NCBI GenBank assembly: GCA_964020155.1
Contig: OZ026556.1
Span: forward strand, 1,920,001-1,984,000
DNA from: Chondrilla cf. caribensis
Lineage: Eukaryota > Porifera > Demospongiae > Chondrillida > Chondrillidae
Direction: 5' to 3'
DNA length: 64,000 nucleotides
The notes beneath the pieces were generated by a model that was not told where the DNA came from, made no database searches, and worked only from the letters and a program-made list of their open reading frames with translations. Each line of letters opens with the position of its first letter. The first letter of the stretch is position 1. Shown here in pieces: positions 23,366-50,398 of the stretch. The position numbers and the translations under genes were made by a program.

Positions 23366-26300
23366 TGTGTGTGTGTGTGTGTGCGTGCTTGCGTGCGTGC
23401 ATGTGTGTGTGATTAGCATTGATGTGTTGATTACTACTGTGTGTATCATATCAGAATGTAACCTTAAACATGTTTCTGTTTCTATGCAAGTCATATTTCG
23501 GTACCTTTGCACTGTTTTCGTTGCTCTCGTAACAGAATGATGTGATTGGAGTAGTGAGGGCTTGGGAGTATGTCTGTAGTGCTCTCGTGACCGAGTGTGT
23601 AACTGTGAAGGAACTCTCTTCAGCCAGGTAGCTGGCTACTTGGATTGGATCAAAGAATGTCAACATCTCCGAACTCTTCAATTTTATGCTGTAAATATGT
23701 ACATTGTGTACATTACTTGTTGTATGATATTATATTTTTTGATGGTGTTTCGAATTGATTTTTTGGACAAAGTACAAGCAATATCTAATGATACAAGTAT
23801 TCATTGGGTGCATATTGCAGATGTATGTAGATTGATAAATGGACATAGTGCATGAAAAGCATTGAAAGGGTCTATGGTTTGTGTATGCAAACATCATCTC
23901 TTATAGTTATTGCATGTGGTTTACATACAGTATAAACAGGGCATTATGTTTACATACAATTACACTGCATACACATACAGTATACATATACAGTGAGACC
24001 TCTCTATAAAGGACACTTTGGGACCTTAATTCTAGTCCTTATTACAGAGGTTTCCTCAATTCAGAGGTCATTTTATACACTACGGTACTACACTGGGACA
24101 CAGAATGGTATCCTTATTATAGAGGTTTCCACATTTCAGAGGTTTGTAATAGAGAGGTTCCACTGTATACTGCATGTATATAATATATGTGATATTATGT
24201 GAAGTACATAATATTATTCAAGTACGCACAGTGCATTTCCTTCACACACAATCATTGCTCACTCTGATGCTGCCTTCTTGGGGTCTACTTTGACATTCAG
24301 AAGATGAGATTCAAATTCCTCCATGGTTGGTAGTTTGTGGGTGAGTTTACTCATCTGCAGTAGAAGTACACATTTCACACTGCATATTCATCTCCAACCT
24401 CTCACATGCATTAGGAACAGGCAATTTCCTGCCTTCAGAAATTTACAGTGTATTATTCACATGTCATGGTACATGTACAGGTACGTAGTATGGATCAGTA
24501 CTTGTGTATGTGGATCCTAGCTGTAACAAACTAGTTGAAATGGACCACTTATGTTTTGGGTAGAGTATGTGTAGCCCTTTGAATGGGAGTAACCTATTGG
24601 AAGGGTGTAACACTTTCGGTGATATAAAATCTTCTAGTGGTTGCAAACACTGCAATATGTCTAATTTTCTTGGATTACTACATATAATGCACAATTTGTA
24701 TCCCTTTTGGTCCCCATTAAACAAAGATTACATCTGAGTCAAAGTACAGATTATAGTGTTATAAGTACAATGCTCACTTTTATGCACACATCTACGTACA
24801 TACATATATGTACGTATTTACTGTTTTCCAAAGGATCTGGCAAACCCTACTGTGTGATGTGTATGAGCCTGTTGTGTACACATGTGTTTGTACTCTGAAC
24901 CTTTTTGATTGTAGCCTGTGTGAGTTGTTTCTTGACACTTTCAACTTTTTCGACTTTAACGAACCATTTGGTAGTGTTCAGTGTGTTGTTAATGGCCTCT
25001 ATCAACACTCTACCTCTCAGTGTCTCAGTGCAGAGGTCTTCCGGAGATGAGGCTCTGATAAAACTTGTCAGAACCTGTAATTCACAAATGAGTATTGAGT
25101 ACATACGTATATAGTTCCCAAGCTTAGTACACACCAAATTTCTACTTCTTATCAGAATTATGTATTCATGTACATACATACACAGTTGTACAGGCTGACA
25201 TGTGTACATAGTTTCTACTAATGCTGGGAATTGGTAATTTTATATCAATTATCAGTACATAGAGATTGATTGATTAATCAATTAATCACTGGAAGTATGT
25301 TAGTACGTACGTACGTTTGTTGATGGTGTGAATCATAATACATGATAATAACATGATTGACCCCATCAACCAGTGTATAATGTATGGTATCTATGAACAC
25401 TAGCATATCAGGTACGTATGTATGTATATGAATACCGTATAGCTGGAAATACTGGCGAGAAGGACATTTGGCGATTTCGGTCTATACATATATATAATGT
25501 ATGGACGTATTATCGTGTACAGCTATGTACTGTATGTATTAGGCACACATAGGCAAGTTAATTTCAGTTACTCATGTCATTAGCACAGTGTAATATGTGT
25601 CCACACCTTCAAGCACCTCTGTTGTATCGGGATCACTATGGAAGGCACAAACTTTGATTCCTGCAGACCACTCAGAGCCCTGTCTGGTCCTGCCAGCCTG
25701 CATCCCTGGTCCATTGTAACGTTGTGTGGAACTGGGACGTCCACTTGCTCTGTTGCAGCAACCATCTTTTGTAGACTTTCCATTAGCCATTTTGTATTTC
25801 TCTTCCTTCTATTCTTTACTGCGTGCATCCACTGTAGGCTTGGGATGGCCAGTACTTCTTGAACCTTTTTCAAGAATATACCTACCATGAATACGTGTAA
25901 AGACTCCTGTGATAGACTGTATCATAGTTTGAAGGTAATTTCCAAGCCTGTTTCATGGTTGGCTCCATGAGTGCACTCTTGTATATTATTATACATACAG
26001 GTTAGCTACCTAATGGGTGTGTATTATGAAAATTGTATAAACAGTGAATTATTGTTAATCTATCATTGTGTAATCTGTTGAATCTTCCATCTGCCACACT
26101 CTCCCAGTACGTAATGAGAATACTTATCCAATTAATCCCCTTAATTCGTTCAATGATCTAGATCTATCACATGTTTGTGAATTGCAGTGATTAATGAGAG
26201 TTCATTGCATCATTAATTATGTTCTCATGCAATGGTATATATGCAAGTACATATATACGTATGTATGTAAATGTATATTCACAGTACGATATCCACATGT

Positions 26301-28008
26301 AAGTACATATGTATGTACATGTTCGTACAGTAACGATACCTATACATATATTATATATATATGTTGCGTATTAAGTAATAATATCAGGGATGTGTGTTGT
26401 CTTTAATTTGTAGTACAACACATGTATTCAAACACTAGCCAGTAAGCCCGCCAAAGGTGGGCTTACTGGTAGAGTTGTGTGCAATTGAGTCGAGCCCAGC
26501 CACTTTTGAAGCATCTTTGCTGGTGGCAACAGAGGGTAGTTGCTATAACGACGGTAAGTTTAAAATTTTATCATTGGATGACGGCCAATTGAATCGCCCG
26601 ATAACTGGAAGTCACTGGGACGATAATTAAAATGGCCATCAGCTGCAAAGGAAAAACTGGAAATTGAAGGTTCTCTCCACATGGACAGTTAGATGGTCAA
26701 TTTTAACCCATGGAGGACACTTCCCGAACTGTACTTCATAATCCCTGAGAGTTTGGTGGCGCCCTGTGCAGTAGTTTTTGCCCGAATCACAAACAAACAA
26801 ACGTACAAACAAACTGAATTACATGTTATAGATGTATGTGTGTACTGTACATAGTATGCTGAATTGCTCACATTGTCCTAATTTCATAGTCAGAGCTACA
26901 GTCCACGTGAAAATGTCCCTCTCTGTTGTGATACCACAGAGGCACTTCCTGCTCTGGTACTGTGCGCTCATGACCTGGCACCACGGTAGACTGCAGATAC
27001 TGAAGAGGTGTGACACAATGGAGTTCACTGATCCACTGTAACATGTCCGGACCATTCCAGTGTCCTCTGGCATGGTATTGAACATGTACCAGTCACAGCA
27101 GTCTTGCCAAACAGGAGGGATTGCCTGTAATTGCATGCATGCATGGTGTGATGTACACAAAATTGGAATTAATTGATAAATACATGTATAGTATATTTGA
27201 TAAATGATTTATTTGTTTTATTAAGAGGTAAAATGGGTATGCCAGTCCAACAATATTATGGTTGGAAAATGGATGACCAATGAAATTTATTGTGAGAGAC
27301 CAGACTTCACCATACAGTGGAAGCTGTCCTAAAGACCTCCTGTATGCAGAGGTCACTTATCCTAAGTAACCATTATTGGACTATCCATTATGTCAGCTCA
27401 GCTACTACAGGGCACCTCTGCATAAAGATCCCCTATATTTAGAGTCCAACTGTTCCCATATACTCCTTCGGTTGACCATTATCATACAGGTTTCACTGTA
27501 CACTGAATTATAGATGAATATACACAAGCAGCACTCATTAACAGTTAGCATGTACTGTATACCTTGTTTGTGACTATTGTTAGCGCCCAAAAGCAGTCGT
27601 AAGGCGTCAGGTGAGATACTTCGCTTTCAAAGAGGTAAATTTTCAGAAACCTTATGACGTAGAAATTGAATACATATTATTAGCATTATAGGGATCACAT
27701 GATTATCACATGCAGTTCACCTGCCCACAAGCCTGTTCCACAGCGTGTCTTTTTCATTCTCCAGTGATTTTAACAGTATTGTGCAGTGATGTATCCATAA
27801 AACATCGTCATCTATCACTTTATTCCATTCTTTACTCACCAACGCACACTGTAGCAGATCTATTGCATTGTGGAAATTGTGTTTTATGTTGTACATGCAG
27901 AACAAAGCAGGTGAATTTCTTACCAGATGCTGCTAAGAAGCTAAAAATAATTCTCTTCACTTCAGTGGGAATTCGATCGAATGGAGAAGGCCCCAAATCG
28001 TTTTCCAT
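20758..28008 (-). CDS. F-box / RasGEF domain protein
   Basis: Minus-strand exons 28008-27924 and 27859-27721 encode MENDLGPSPFDRIPTEVKR, then an F-box (IIFSFLAA, CALVSKEWNKVI, DDDVLW). The F-box recruits SKP1-cullin ubiquitin ligases. Exon 27066-26872 is phase-compatible but uncertain. A frame at 25881-25587 carries GIKVCAFH and VDTYYT but contains one in-frame TAG (25811-25809). It leads into 25074-24901 (VLTSFIRASSPEDL), which resembles a RasGEF N-terminal (REM) motif. Exons 24354-24263, 23688-23505, 22929-22744, 21749-21667 and 21001-20758 keep frame throughout. They give FFDPIQVASYL, KVSVLEHAIKICHYL, HVSWK, FKKFEDTM and PFIPYPP, in the order of a CDC25/RasGEF catalytic domain. It would activate a Ras-like GTPase. 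The RasGEF half is divergent from textbook members. Two genes rather than one remains possible. Confidence 0.55.
21077..21171. repeat. (AC)n microsatellite
   Basis: AC run with one CC and one GC interruption, in the last intron of the RasGEF gene, about 75 bp before the acceptor of its last exon. Confidence 0.95.
22388..22590. mobile_element. MITE, TACAGTGGGACCTCT family
   Basis: About 200 bp. The left end is TACAGTGGGACCTC and the right end, reverse complemented, is TACAGTGGAACCTC. Same family as the copies at 23989 and 27313. Confidence 0.7.
23308..23405. repeat. (GT)n microsatellite
   Basis: GT run with a TT and a TATG interruption, in an intron of the RasGEF gene. Confidence 0.9.
23989..24167. 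mobile_element. MITE, TACAGTGAGACCTCT family
   Basis: 179 bp with ends TACAGTGAGACCTCTCTATA and, reverse complemented, TACAGTGGAACCTCTCTATT. It lies in an intron of the RasGEF gene, about 95 bp from the exon at 24263-24354. Confidence 0.75.
26435..26820. mobile_element. Candidate retroelement fragment with hairpin and (ACAAAC)n tail
   Basis: Begins with a strong hairpin (AGTAAGCCCGCC, 3-nt loop, GGTGGGCTTACT at about 26440-26471). It ends in an (AAAC)/(ACAAAC)-type tail at about 26788-26816. Unique sequence between the two plus a simple-repeat tail is typical of SINE/LINE 3' ends. No ORF is present. The class is unknown. Confidence 0.4.
27313..27500. mobile_element. Degenerate MITE, TACAGTGGAAGC family
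   Basis: Left end TACAGTGGAAGCTGTCC; right end, reverse complemented, TACAGTGAAACCTG. Internal TATTTAGAG and CAGAGGTCACTTAT motifs resemble the copies at 22388 and 23989. Confidence 0.55.
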
Positions 28009-28175
28009 CAATTTTATGTATCGCGCAGTTTATATACGTCGCTTCTTCCATGGTGACCGTGTGATTTTGAATTGAAAAATGAAATGAACACGAGACTTGT
28101 GACGTCAAATTATTCATGACGTCATACCTTTGAACAACAAGCGACTTCGGTCTACCTTACACGCCCCCCAGAAGC
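28009..28175. promoter_or_regulatory. Bidirectional promoter with two CRE palindromes
   Basis: 167 bp separate the divergent start codons of the F-box gene and the next membrane-protein gene. Two perfect TGACGTCA octamers (CREB/ATF sites) lie at 28100-28107 and 28117-28124. No TATA box is seen. The sites are central, so they could serve both genes. Confidence 0.6.
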
Positions 28176-33707
<5,532 letters not shown>

Positions 33708-34924
33708 CTCTTTGGGTCATTTAATAATGTTCTTACTCCATGCATCTAGAGAACACGCTCCAGACAACATTGTATCTATATAACACTCACATGTACACCA
33801 TGGTGTCCTGTAGATTCGGATTTACCACAATCTCATTGGTGCTGTTTTTCTTATAATCCCTGCATCAGTATGATTACTACAATGTGGTGACTATTTATTC
33901 CAAGTTTATTATGCTTAACTACTGTAATAGTTTGCATGAATGTATTATGGTGTGGATTGTTTCTATTATTTATGAAATAAAAAAAATTGGACGTGGTTGC
34001 AAAATTATATTCAAAGACATAATAAATATTCTGTATACGTATTGTGTACGTAGCTATAATCATGATCAGGTGTCATATATACAAACATTAATGGTTCGCA
34101 TAGGGTTTTTGCACTATGTACCATCACATTTAGCAAAGTATATATAATTTAATATAATAAGCACCTATGTATAATAATATATAATGCAGTAATACCAACA
34201 TATTATACCTTGTGCTGGAGGCTGTGCACAGGAGTAAGGAGTGTTTGCAAATTTAGCTGAGGCCCCCAGCTACTTCTGGAACAAGAATGATCTTGCCATG
34301 GCCAGTCCCCATCTGATATAAGATTTGGCAGGTATATGTAGCTTAGTGTATTCCCATATTCCCACAAATACTTCAAACATGCAAAGTGTACCATCAAATT
34401 TCGTGTTGAATAATTCTTAGTGTCCCCCTCCCTATTCTGTCCTACATACTTCAGCAATGCTCGACACCAATGTATGTTAGAATCTTGTGGGAAGACCAGT
34501 ATAATACCCCTTTTCAATTGTCTTTATTCATGGTCAGTCTTTCAATGAGACTTTAACTGTTTCATTATGTCCCCATGCCTGGCTCATATGGACGGTTTGG
34601 TCTGTGAGTGGTTCATTGTATGTATAATATCAATATTATTCAAGTAGATTGCTGTACTATACTCACACCACAATTAGTATAACATTATACAGACTTTTAA
34701 TACAATTAAGCGTGAAAGCACAAAACACTGCTGAAAAAAATGTACAATGCATGTCTTCCGTAATGGGTATCCATTATTGCAAATAAGTACAATATTGTAA
34801 AGTAATGTAAAATGGTCTATCAGTAGTGTCATATGGTGCATTGTCAATGGGCAGATCATGACGGTGGTTATGATCTGTACATGCCCACAAAAGTACGTAC
34901 ATATTTAGTGGATTCTTCCAACTT
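33708..34924. other. Intergenic region, convergent genes
   Basis: Contains 3' UTRs of the two flanking genes. The parts 34305-34620 and 34674-34816 are copied, diverged, at about 36888-37190 and 37250-37460. No exon is supported. Confidence 0.5.
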
Positions 34925-36622
34925 TCAGATTGGTGTTTCTTGCTGTTGCAGAGACTTGCCATCTGTTGATTCATCCTTATCAGCTGAGGGCAGTGTTGAC
35001 AGCTGGTTGGTGTTCTTACCCTTTACAGAGTCGCTTCTCTTGGAACAAAAATCTTTGACAGACTTGATAATCTCCGGCATTGCCTTGCGTAGGTATCGAA
35101 GCCTGATCCCCTCATGCCATTCAGTGTCTTCAGTTACGTTTTCCTTGTAGGACAGTAGTCTTCGAGGCCAAGACACAAGAACTACTTCCATGAAGAGGAG
35201 AATAACGGTCATTACAAAGATCACACAAAGCAAAAAGGACCGAATGGATTGGTAATCTTCTAAAGTACCGTACTCGTTGGCAAAGCAAATCCAAGGCCAA
35301 ACGTTATCACCAGCGAGATACACTGGGATGTAGAGAAAGGTGATAATTGCGAGAACAACAACAAGTACTGTTTCAAATGCACCACAATATGACATACAAG
35401 AACGAATTTTGATATGCTCGCGCCATCTCACTAGATAAACAAATGATGTGATTGCAACCCCCAAAGCCCCAAATACAACGAGGATTGTATAAAAAGCCAC
35501 TCCAGCACTGCGGTTAGAAGGTACACAGGCAACTCCGCTGGTGAAATTCATATCGCGCTGTATGATTTCGTCAATAATTGCACCATAAAACTGATCAGCA
35601 ATGGCAGCCACTACGAGAAACATGGACAATCTTTGAACAAACATCTGCCAATGAGCAAGATCGGGCAACCCATGACTGTCGTCATCATCATCAGCATTCT
35701 CTGGGTCTGGCTGTTCATCCTTGTGGACATTTGTGGTAGAACTGGCAGTTATTGTGGAATCAAGTTGGTCGTTCTTGTCCGATTTATCCGGCACGGTATT
35801 GGTGTCTACTTCCTCTCTTACCACTGTAGACACTTGAGTAGTACTAGTTTTGATTTGTACTTTTTTCTTGTACATTTCAAGAATTTTCTTGTCAGGTTTC
35901 AGACCGCAAAGTGAATCCATCACCAACATAAATCCATAAGATAAGCCAATTATGAGAAGTGAGCCTGAAACGAGATAACTGCTCAAGAAAGATGATTGGA
36001 CAGTCTGATCCAGATCTATATACGAGTCCTCTTCCAGCAAAAGAGTGAGGTTGTCTCCTCCAATGTACAGAACACCAGACAGGAATGCAAATACATCTTT
36101 GAAGAAATGTCTCCAAAAGGTGTACTTCTTTATTCTAGCACGCCTCGTTTTCTTGATGTTCTCTTTACTCAAGGACTTGCCAGTTGAGTCGCATTTCGGC
36201 TTTCTGCACAGACGTATCATAAATGTGACAACAATCCCGCCTATTCCAATGGTGATAAAAATGCCAAGGCCGAACCAGTAAGCTACTTGACCGGGGACGT
36301 TGAAGATACCAAAGATTTCGCCGATGTTGTTAGCCAACAGCATAAGGGGCCACAAGAAGCTACTCCCGTAGAACTCTTTCTGCTTGATCTTCACAGTGGC
36401 GAGTTCTTCGGATTTCGTGGCACTTTCACTGATGCCAGTGACAGATTTGATAATTTCAAAACTATACGCACAGAGGAGATATGAATAGAAGGGCTACAAT
36501 GAACGTCAACGTACGCAGTGAACCACTACATAATGATTGCACGTACACTCGGAGATAATGACTGAAGAGTCTATCCGAAGCTATCAATCTTCTTACCTTC
36601 CATCAACGTTATCCTTAGCCAT
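34925..36622 (-). CDS. Multi-pass membrane protein, unknown family
   Basis: Two exons: 36622-36597 (MAKDNVDG) and 36461-34925, about 520 residues. The start was chosen because this ATG has a GTAAGA donor, and the next acceptor, with a strong pyrimidine tract (CTATTCATATCTCCTCTGTG), restores frame. The uninterrupted part has no upstream ATG. There are about eight hydrophobic segments, including VAYWFGLGIFITIGIGGIVV, YLVSGSLLIIGLSYGFMLVM, AFYTILVVFGALGVAITSF and SFLLCVIFVMTVILLF. A long acidic Ser/Thr/Asp loop (ADDDDDSHG) divides the helices 4+4. The C-terminal tail is polar. It could be a channel- or transporter-like protein; no motif decides. A deleted paralogous fragment follows upstream. 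Confidence 0.75.
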
Positions 36623-36767
36623 TTCTTTGACGTTTTCGGCTGAGTCAACTAATGGCAAATTCGGGGAATAACTGAGGTCTAGTAGGGAGAGTCTTACGGG
36701 GAATTCCCTAATGAAGTAGGTGCCAATTTTAAAGCACCCGAGTCTTCCCCAGAATCTGCGTACGGTG

Positions 36768-36875
36768 GTCCGATGCCTTTACTCGATATTTAGATTAAAT
36801 GGAAACCTATAGTATACTTTACTCGATTACAAGCAGCGATTATATCATAATATATACATACAGTATATAATATAT
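36768..36875. repeat. Third copy of the duplication-edge sequence
   Basis: GCCTTTACTCGATATTTAGA and the following 80 bp resemble 37813-37925 and 49726-49830. The same edge therefore occurs upstream of the membrane gene, its pseudogene and the LMLN unit. Confidence 0.6.
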
Positions 36876-37465
36876 GACCTTGTCAGTCCCTCTCTGATAT
36901 GAGATTTGTCAGATATAACTCAGTGTTTAATTATATTGCCACAAATACTTCAAACATGCTGAGTATACCATCAAATTTCCCAATAGATAATTCTTAGTGC
37001 CCCCCTCCCCATTCTGTCTCATACACTTCAGCAATGCTCAACACCAGTGTTAGAATCTTGGGGGAAGACCAGTATACCTCTTTTCAATTGTCTTTATTCA
37101 TGTTCAACGAGATTTTAACTGTTTCATCACATGCATGGCTCATGTGGACAGTTTGCACATGGTTCATTGTCTGTAGTTCATTGTGAATGGTTCAATGTAT
37201 GCATACTATTTAAGTTATTGCTGTAATATACTCACACTGACAATGATTTGAATAATGTCATACATATACTATTTGCATAGTATGACTTTACTACAACAAT
37301 AAGTATTGCAGGCATTACTAGAGTTAGTAGGCTAACAATTAAATTAAAGCACAGAACACTGCTGAAAAATTGTACAGTGCATGTCTTATGTAATGGGTAT
37401 CCATTATTGCAAATAAGTACAATAATAATATTATTATTGTAAAGTAATGTGAATAGTCCATCACA

Positions 37466-37692
37466 CTTGATCTTCACAGTGGCGAGTTCTTCAGATTTCG
37501 TGGGACTTCCACTGTTATCAGGGACAGGTCTGACACTATACGCAAAGAGGAGATATGAATGAAGGGCTACAATGAACATCAATGTAATCAAGCCGTGAAC
37601 CACTACATAATGATTGTACGTACACTCAGAGACAATGACTGAAGAGTCTACCCAAAACTTTCTTACCTTTCACCGAAGTTATCCCTAGCCAT
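37466..37692 (-). pseudogene. Truncated copy of the multi-pass membrane protein gene
   Basis: 37692-37667 copies exon 1 (MARDNFGE, same donor). 37535-37466 copies the start of exon 2 (TKSEELATVKIK). The match then stops and joins sequence corresponding to about 34816, past the stop codon of the intact gene. About 1.56 kb of coding sequence is therefore missing. An open frame continues by chance to 37232. The duplicated 3' flank spans about 36888-37460. Confidence 0.75.
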
Positions 37693-38113
37693 TTCTTTGA
37701 CTTGCAATTTTTTTGCTGAGTCAACTGATATCGATGCCAAATTCAGGGAATAAGGTATAGGGAGAGTCCACGGTGAATTCCCTAATGAAGTAGGTGCTAA
37801 TTAAAAGTATCAACGTCCAGCACCTTTACTCCTGACCATATTTTGATTAAATTTAATGGAAACTTACATATACTTCACTCCATTTCAAGCAGTGGTTATA
37901 CGTACGCATCCTAATCTATATCTATTATACACACCTGCAATGTATTATTATCATCAATTATTGTTACACACATTAATTCTAACATCAAACTAAAGCACAA
38001 TGCAGAATGCCATGTACACAATTATTCCTTATATAAAATTATACACATGGGTGTACAAACACTGTGCATACATTCTGTATAATAATTAGTACAATATCAT
38101 AGTAGCATGTCTT

Positions 38114-48142
<10,029 letters not shown>

Positions 48143-48210
48143 CCTTGGCGCTCTCCGCTGTACTCTTGCCGCACTGTACAGCTGACTGGAAACTGTTCGC
48201 CTCACTTGCC

Positions 48211-48220
48211 CTATATATAG
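48211..48220 (-). promoter_or_regulatory. TATA box of LMLN A
   Basis: CTATATATAG lies about 70 nt upstream of the start at 48142. The same core (ATATATAG) is at 60053-60060 in copy B. Confidence 0.6.
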
Positions 48221-48312
48221 ACACTAAATACCATGCCGCGGGGGGCGGATGTTCTATGTAATTTAAGGAAGTTAAATGGAGTTAATGTGAGCCTCCGCAT
48301 GCATGGCCGCAG

Positions 48313-49164
48313 TGGGCTGCCCTAGTCTGGCCTGCTACGACCGTCTTTCTAAACGCCTCCGGCGTGAAAGACGGTCTAGCGGCACTAGAGATTAATTGCG
48401 CAACTTTTGACGAATCAGCTACGAGTGCCGAGAATCTCGGCACTCATTAAAAAAAGGTGTTAAATCATAGTAATAATTCTTTACATCAAGCGTAGAGCAG
48501 CGCAAACGACAGAATTGGTCATTTGCCTTCATTCGAACTCCTTCAATCGATATACCGATAGGATCTCAATCGGGTGTCCCTTTAATTTCCAGCTCAACTG
48601 TTTTTCGGACACCACCTATATTCGGTCATCTAAAATTTCTCGAATACCATAAAACCTATCAACTCCCAATAAACTTTGTTACATATGCCATTACATGTAT
48701 TCGTTTTCCACTCAGTAAGATCCTCGTAACTTATTGCAACGCTCTGTTAGAGACGATCAGAAAATATTCGATATTTGGAAAGGGATAAGCGTTCGGACAG
48801 ACTTCACTATAGAGTGGGGAAGCGACGATGTAGTCAGAAAACGTCAGAAGTAATAGCTATACATGCCTTCTTTAATATATGAAAGTATGAGGTAGATATG
48901 TACTACTTGGAGGAAATCCGAACAAGTTATCTAAACCTCTGCGAAAGCCCGAATTTCTGACGAATTTATATTGGCATGTTAAGCTATTCAGCCAATATAA
49001 ATTGCCAATAGCTAGGTCGAAATTTGATCTGTCACATGCTGATAACGGCAAGGTGTGAATTAATCTCTAGTGCCGCTAGACCGTCCCTCCCTTTCCTCGC
49101 CCAGGGCGCTTGGTGGGACGGTCGTTCAGAAAGACGGTCGTAGCAGGCCAGACTATGGGCTGCC
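48313..49164. mobile_element. Foldback transposon with 9-bp target duplications
   Basis: The element runs 48322-49155, flanked on both sides by TGGGCTGCC (48313-48321 and 49156-49164). The inverted ends share TAGTCTGGCCTGCTACGACC and continue for 80 bp or more to CGGCACTAGAGATTAATT. Nine-bp target duplications are typical of Mutator-like elements. No transposase ORF is present, so it is non-autonomous. It is absent from the equivalent place upstream of copy B. Confidence 0.82.
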
Positions 49165-49725
49165 CCGGCACCTGCTACGAATTAGTACCTGATTAATTAG
49201 CTTCCGGGCCTTGAAGCGCGCGTGTTCTGGAGTGCTAACACCGCTGGTTCTTGTTCGCTGCCTTCTGCTATTACAGCTGTTTTTTTTCTTTTCTCCGCCT
49301 TGTGGCGTGAAAGGGTGGTGTCTGGCTCAATCCTCCAGGTGCCGTTTAGTGGAATAAGGGATTATTTATCCAGGATGCGGGTATTATGCATACCCAAAAC
49401 GAGGGTATAGAGGCGGGGGCGGTACCGAGGGTGGGGGTGATCCTGTACCCCCTTAAGTCCAGGAAGGGGTTCTACCATAGATCCCTATTCCTTGATATGG
49501 GTAAGTTGAGGTGATACTAGTTATAAACTAGGATCAGTACTGCTAACCTTAGAACGGAGGGGTTAGAGCAATAAGGGCACACATCCACCCATTATCTTTA
49601 CGAATATATGGACATATAGGCATATTGTATATATCTATATATGCCTTTTATTGTACGTCCATATTTGTAAAGATTATATGGGTTGCATGCATAGTATTGT
49701 ATATACCCAGAACACCTCTGTAAAG
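49165..49725. other. Spacer between the duplication units
   Basis: GC-richer than its surroundings, with no recognisable gene. A short foldback lies at 49594-49675 (arms ATCTTTACGAATATATGGAC and a diverged complement GTCCATATTTGTAAAGAT). Confidence 0.5.
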
Positions 49726-50016
49726 TGGTCCGGCGCCTTTACTCAATATTTTGATTAAATGGAAACTTATGGTATACTTCACTCGATTTCAAGCAGTGGT
49801 TATATCTTAATATCTAGTATATACTACATACACACTTGCAATGTATTATTACCATCAATTGTTACACACATTAATTTTAACATCAAACTAAAGCACAATG
49901 CAGAATGCCATGTACACTATTTATTCCTTATACAAAATTATACACATGGGTGTACAAACACTGTGCATATATACATTCTGTATAATAATTAGTACAATAT
50001 CATAGTAGCATGTCTT

Positions 50017-50350
50017 CTAGTGGTATTGTGCCACAGTTCCTAAAATGACTGTTACTATGATGGTCACCATAGCAACCCTAACACAGCTTGTCCCTTTGCT
50101 GGTTGGACGCATAGTAGTTGGAGGTTTACTTGAAATACTGTAGCTCTACGAGTGGATTATGTGGATAAGAGGTGATGCTACAATCTGAACACAACAAAGA
50201 CATTGTAATAACATGAGTAGCTATAGAAGTGGATTTAATTTTTACAGTTATTTGTACGTATGTGTATGAAAATGAATACAATTCACTTTATTCAGCACTG
50301 AACCATCAAATTATTATTACTGTATATCGTTTGTGGTACAAAACATGGCC

Positions 50351-50398
<48 letters not shown>

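Noticed and set aside
26820..27160. Frame reading AIPPVWQDCCDWYMF in the RasGEF gene
   Set aside because: It needs phase 0, which the strong exon 2 donor does not give. The frame with WISELHC is phase-compatible, though doubt remains.
36392..36394. GTG start for the multi-pass membrane protein
   Set aside because: An upstream two-codon-phase exon with ATG, GTAAGA donor and a good acceptor extends the frame; GTG starts are not expected in animals.
37232..37603. 123-residue hydrophobic frame
   Set aside because: It starts at GTG and most of it is copied 3' flank of the neighbouring gene; treated as part of a truncated copy.
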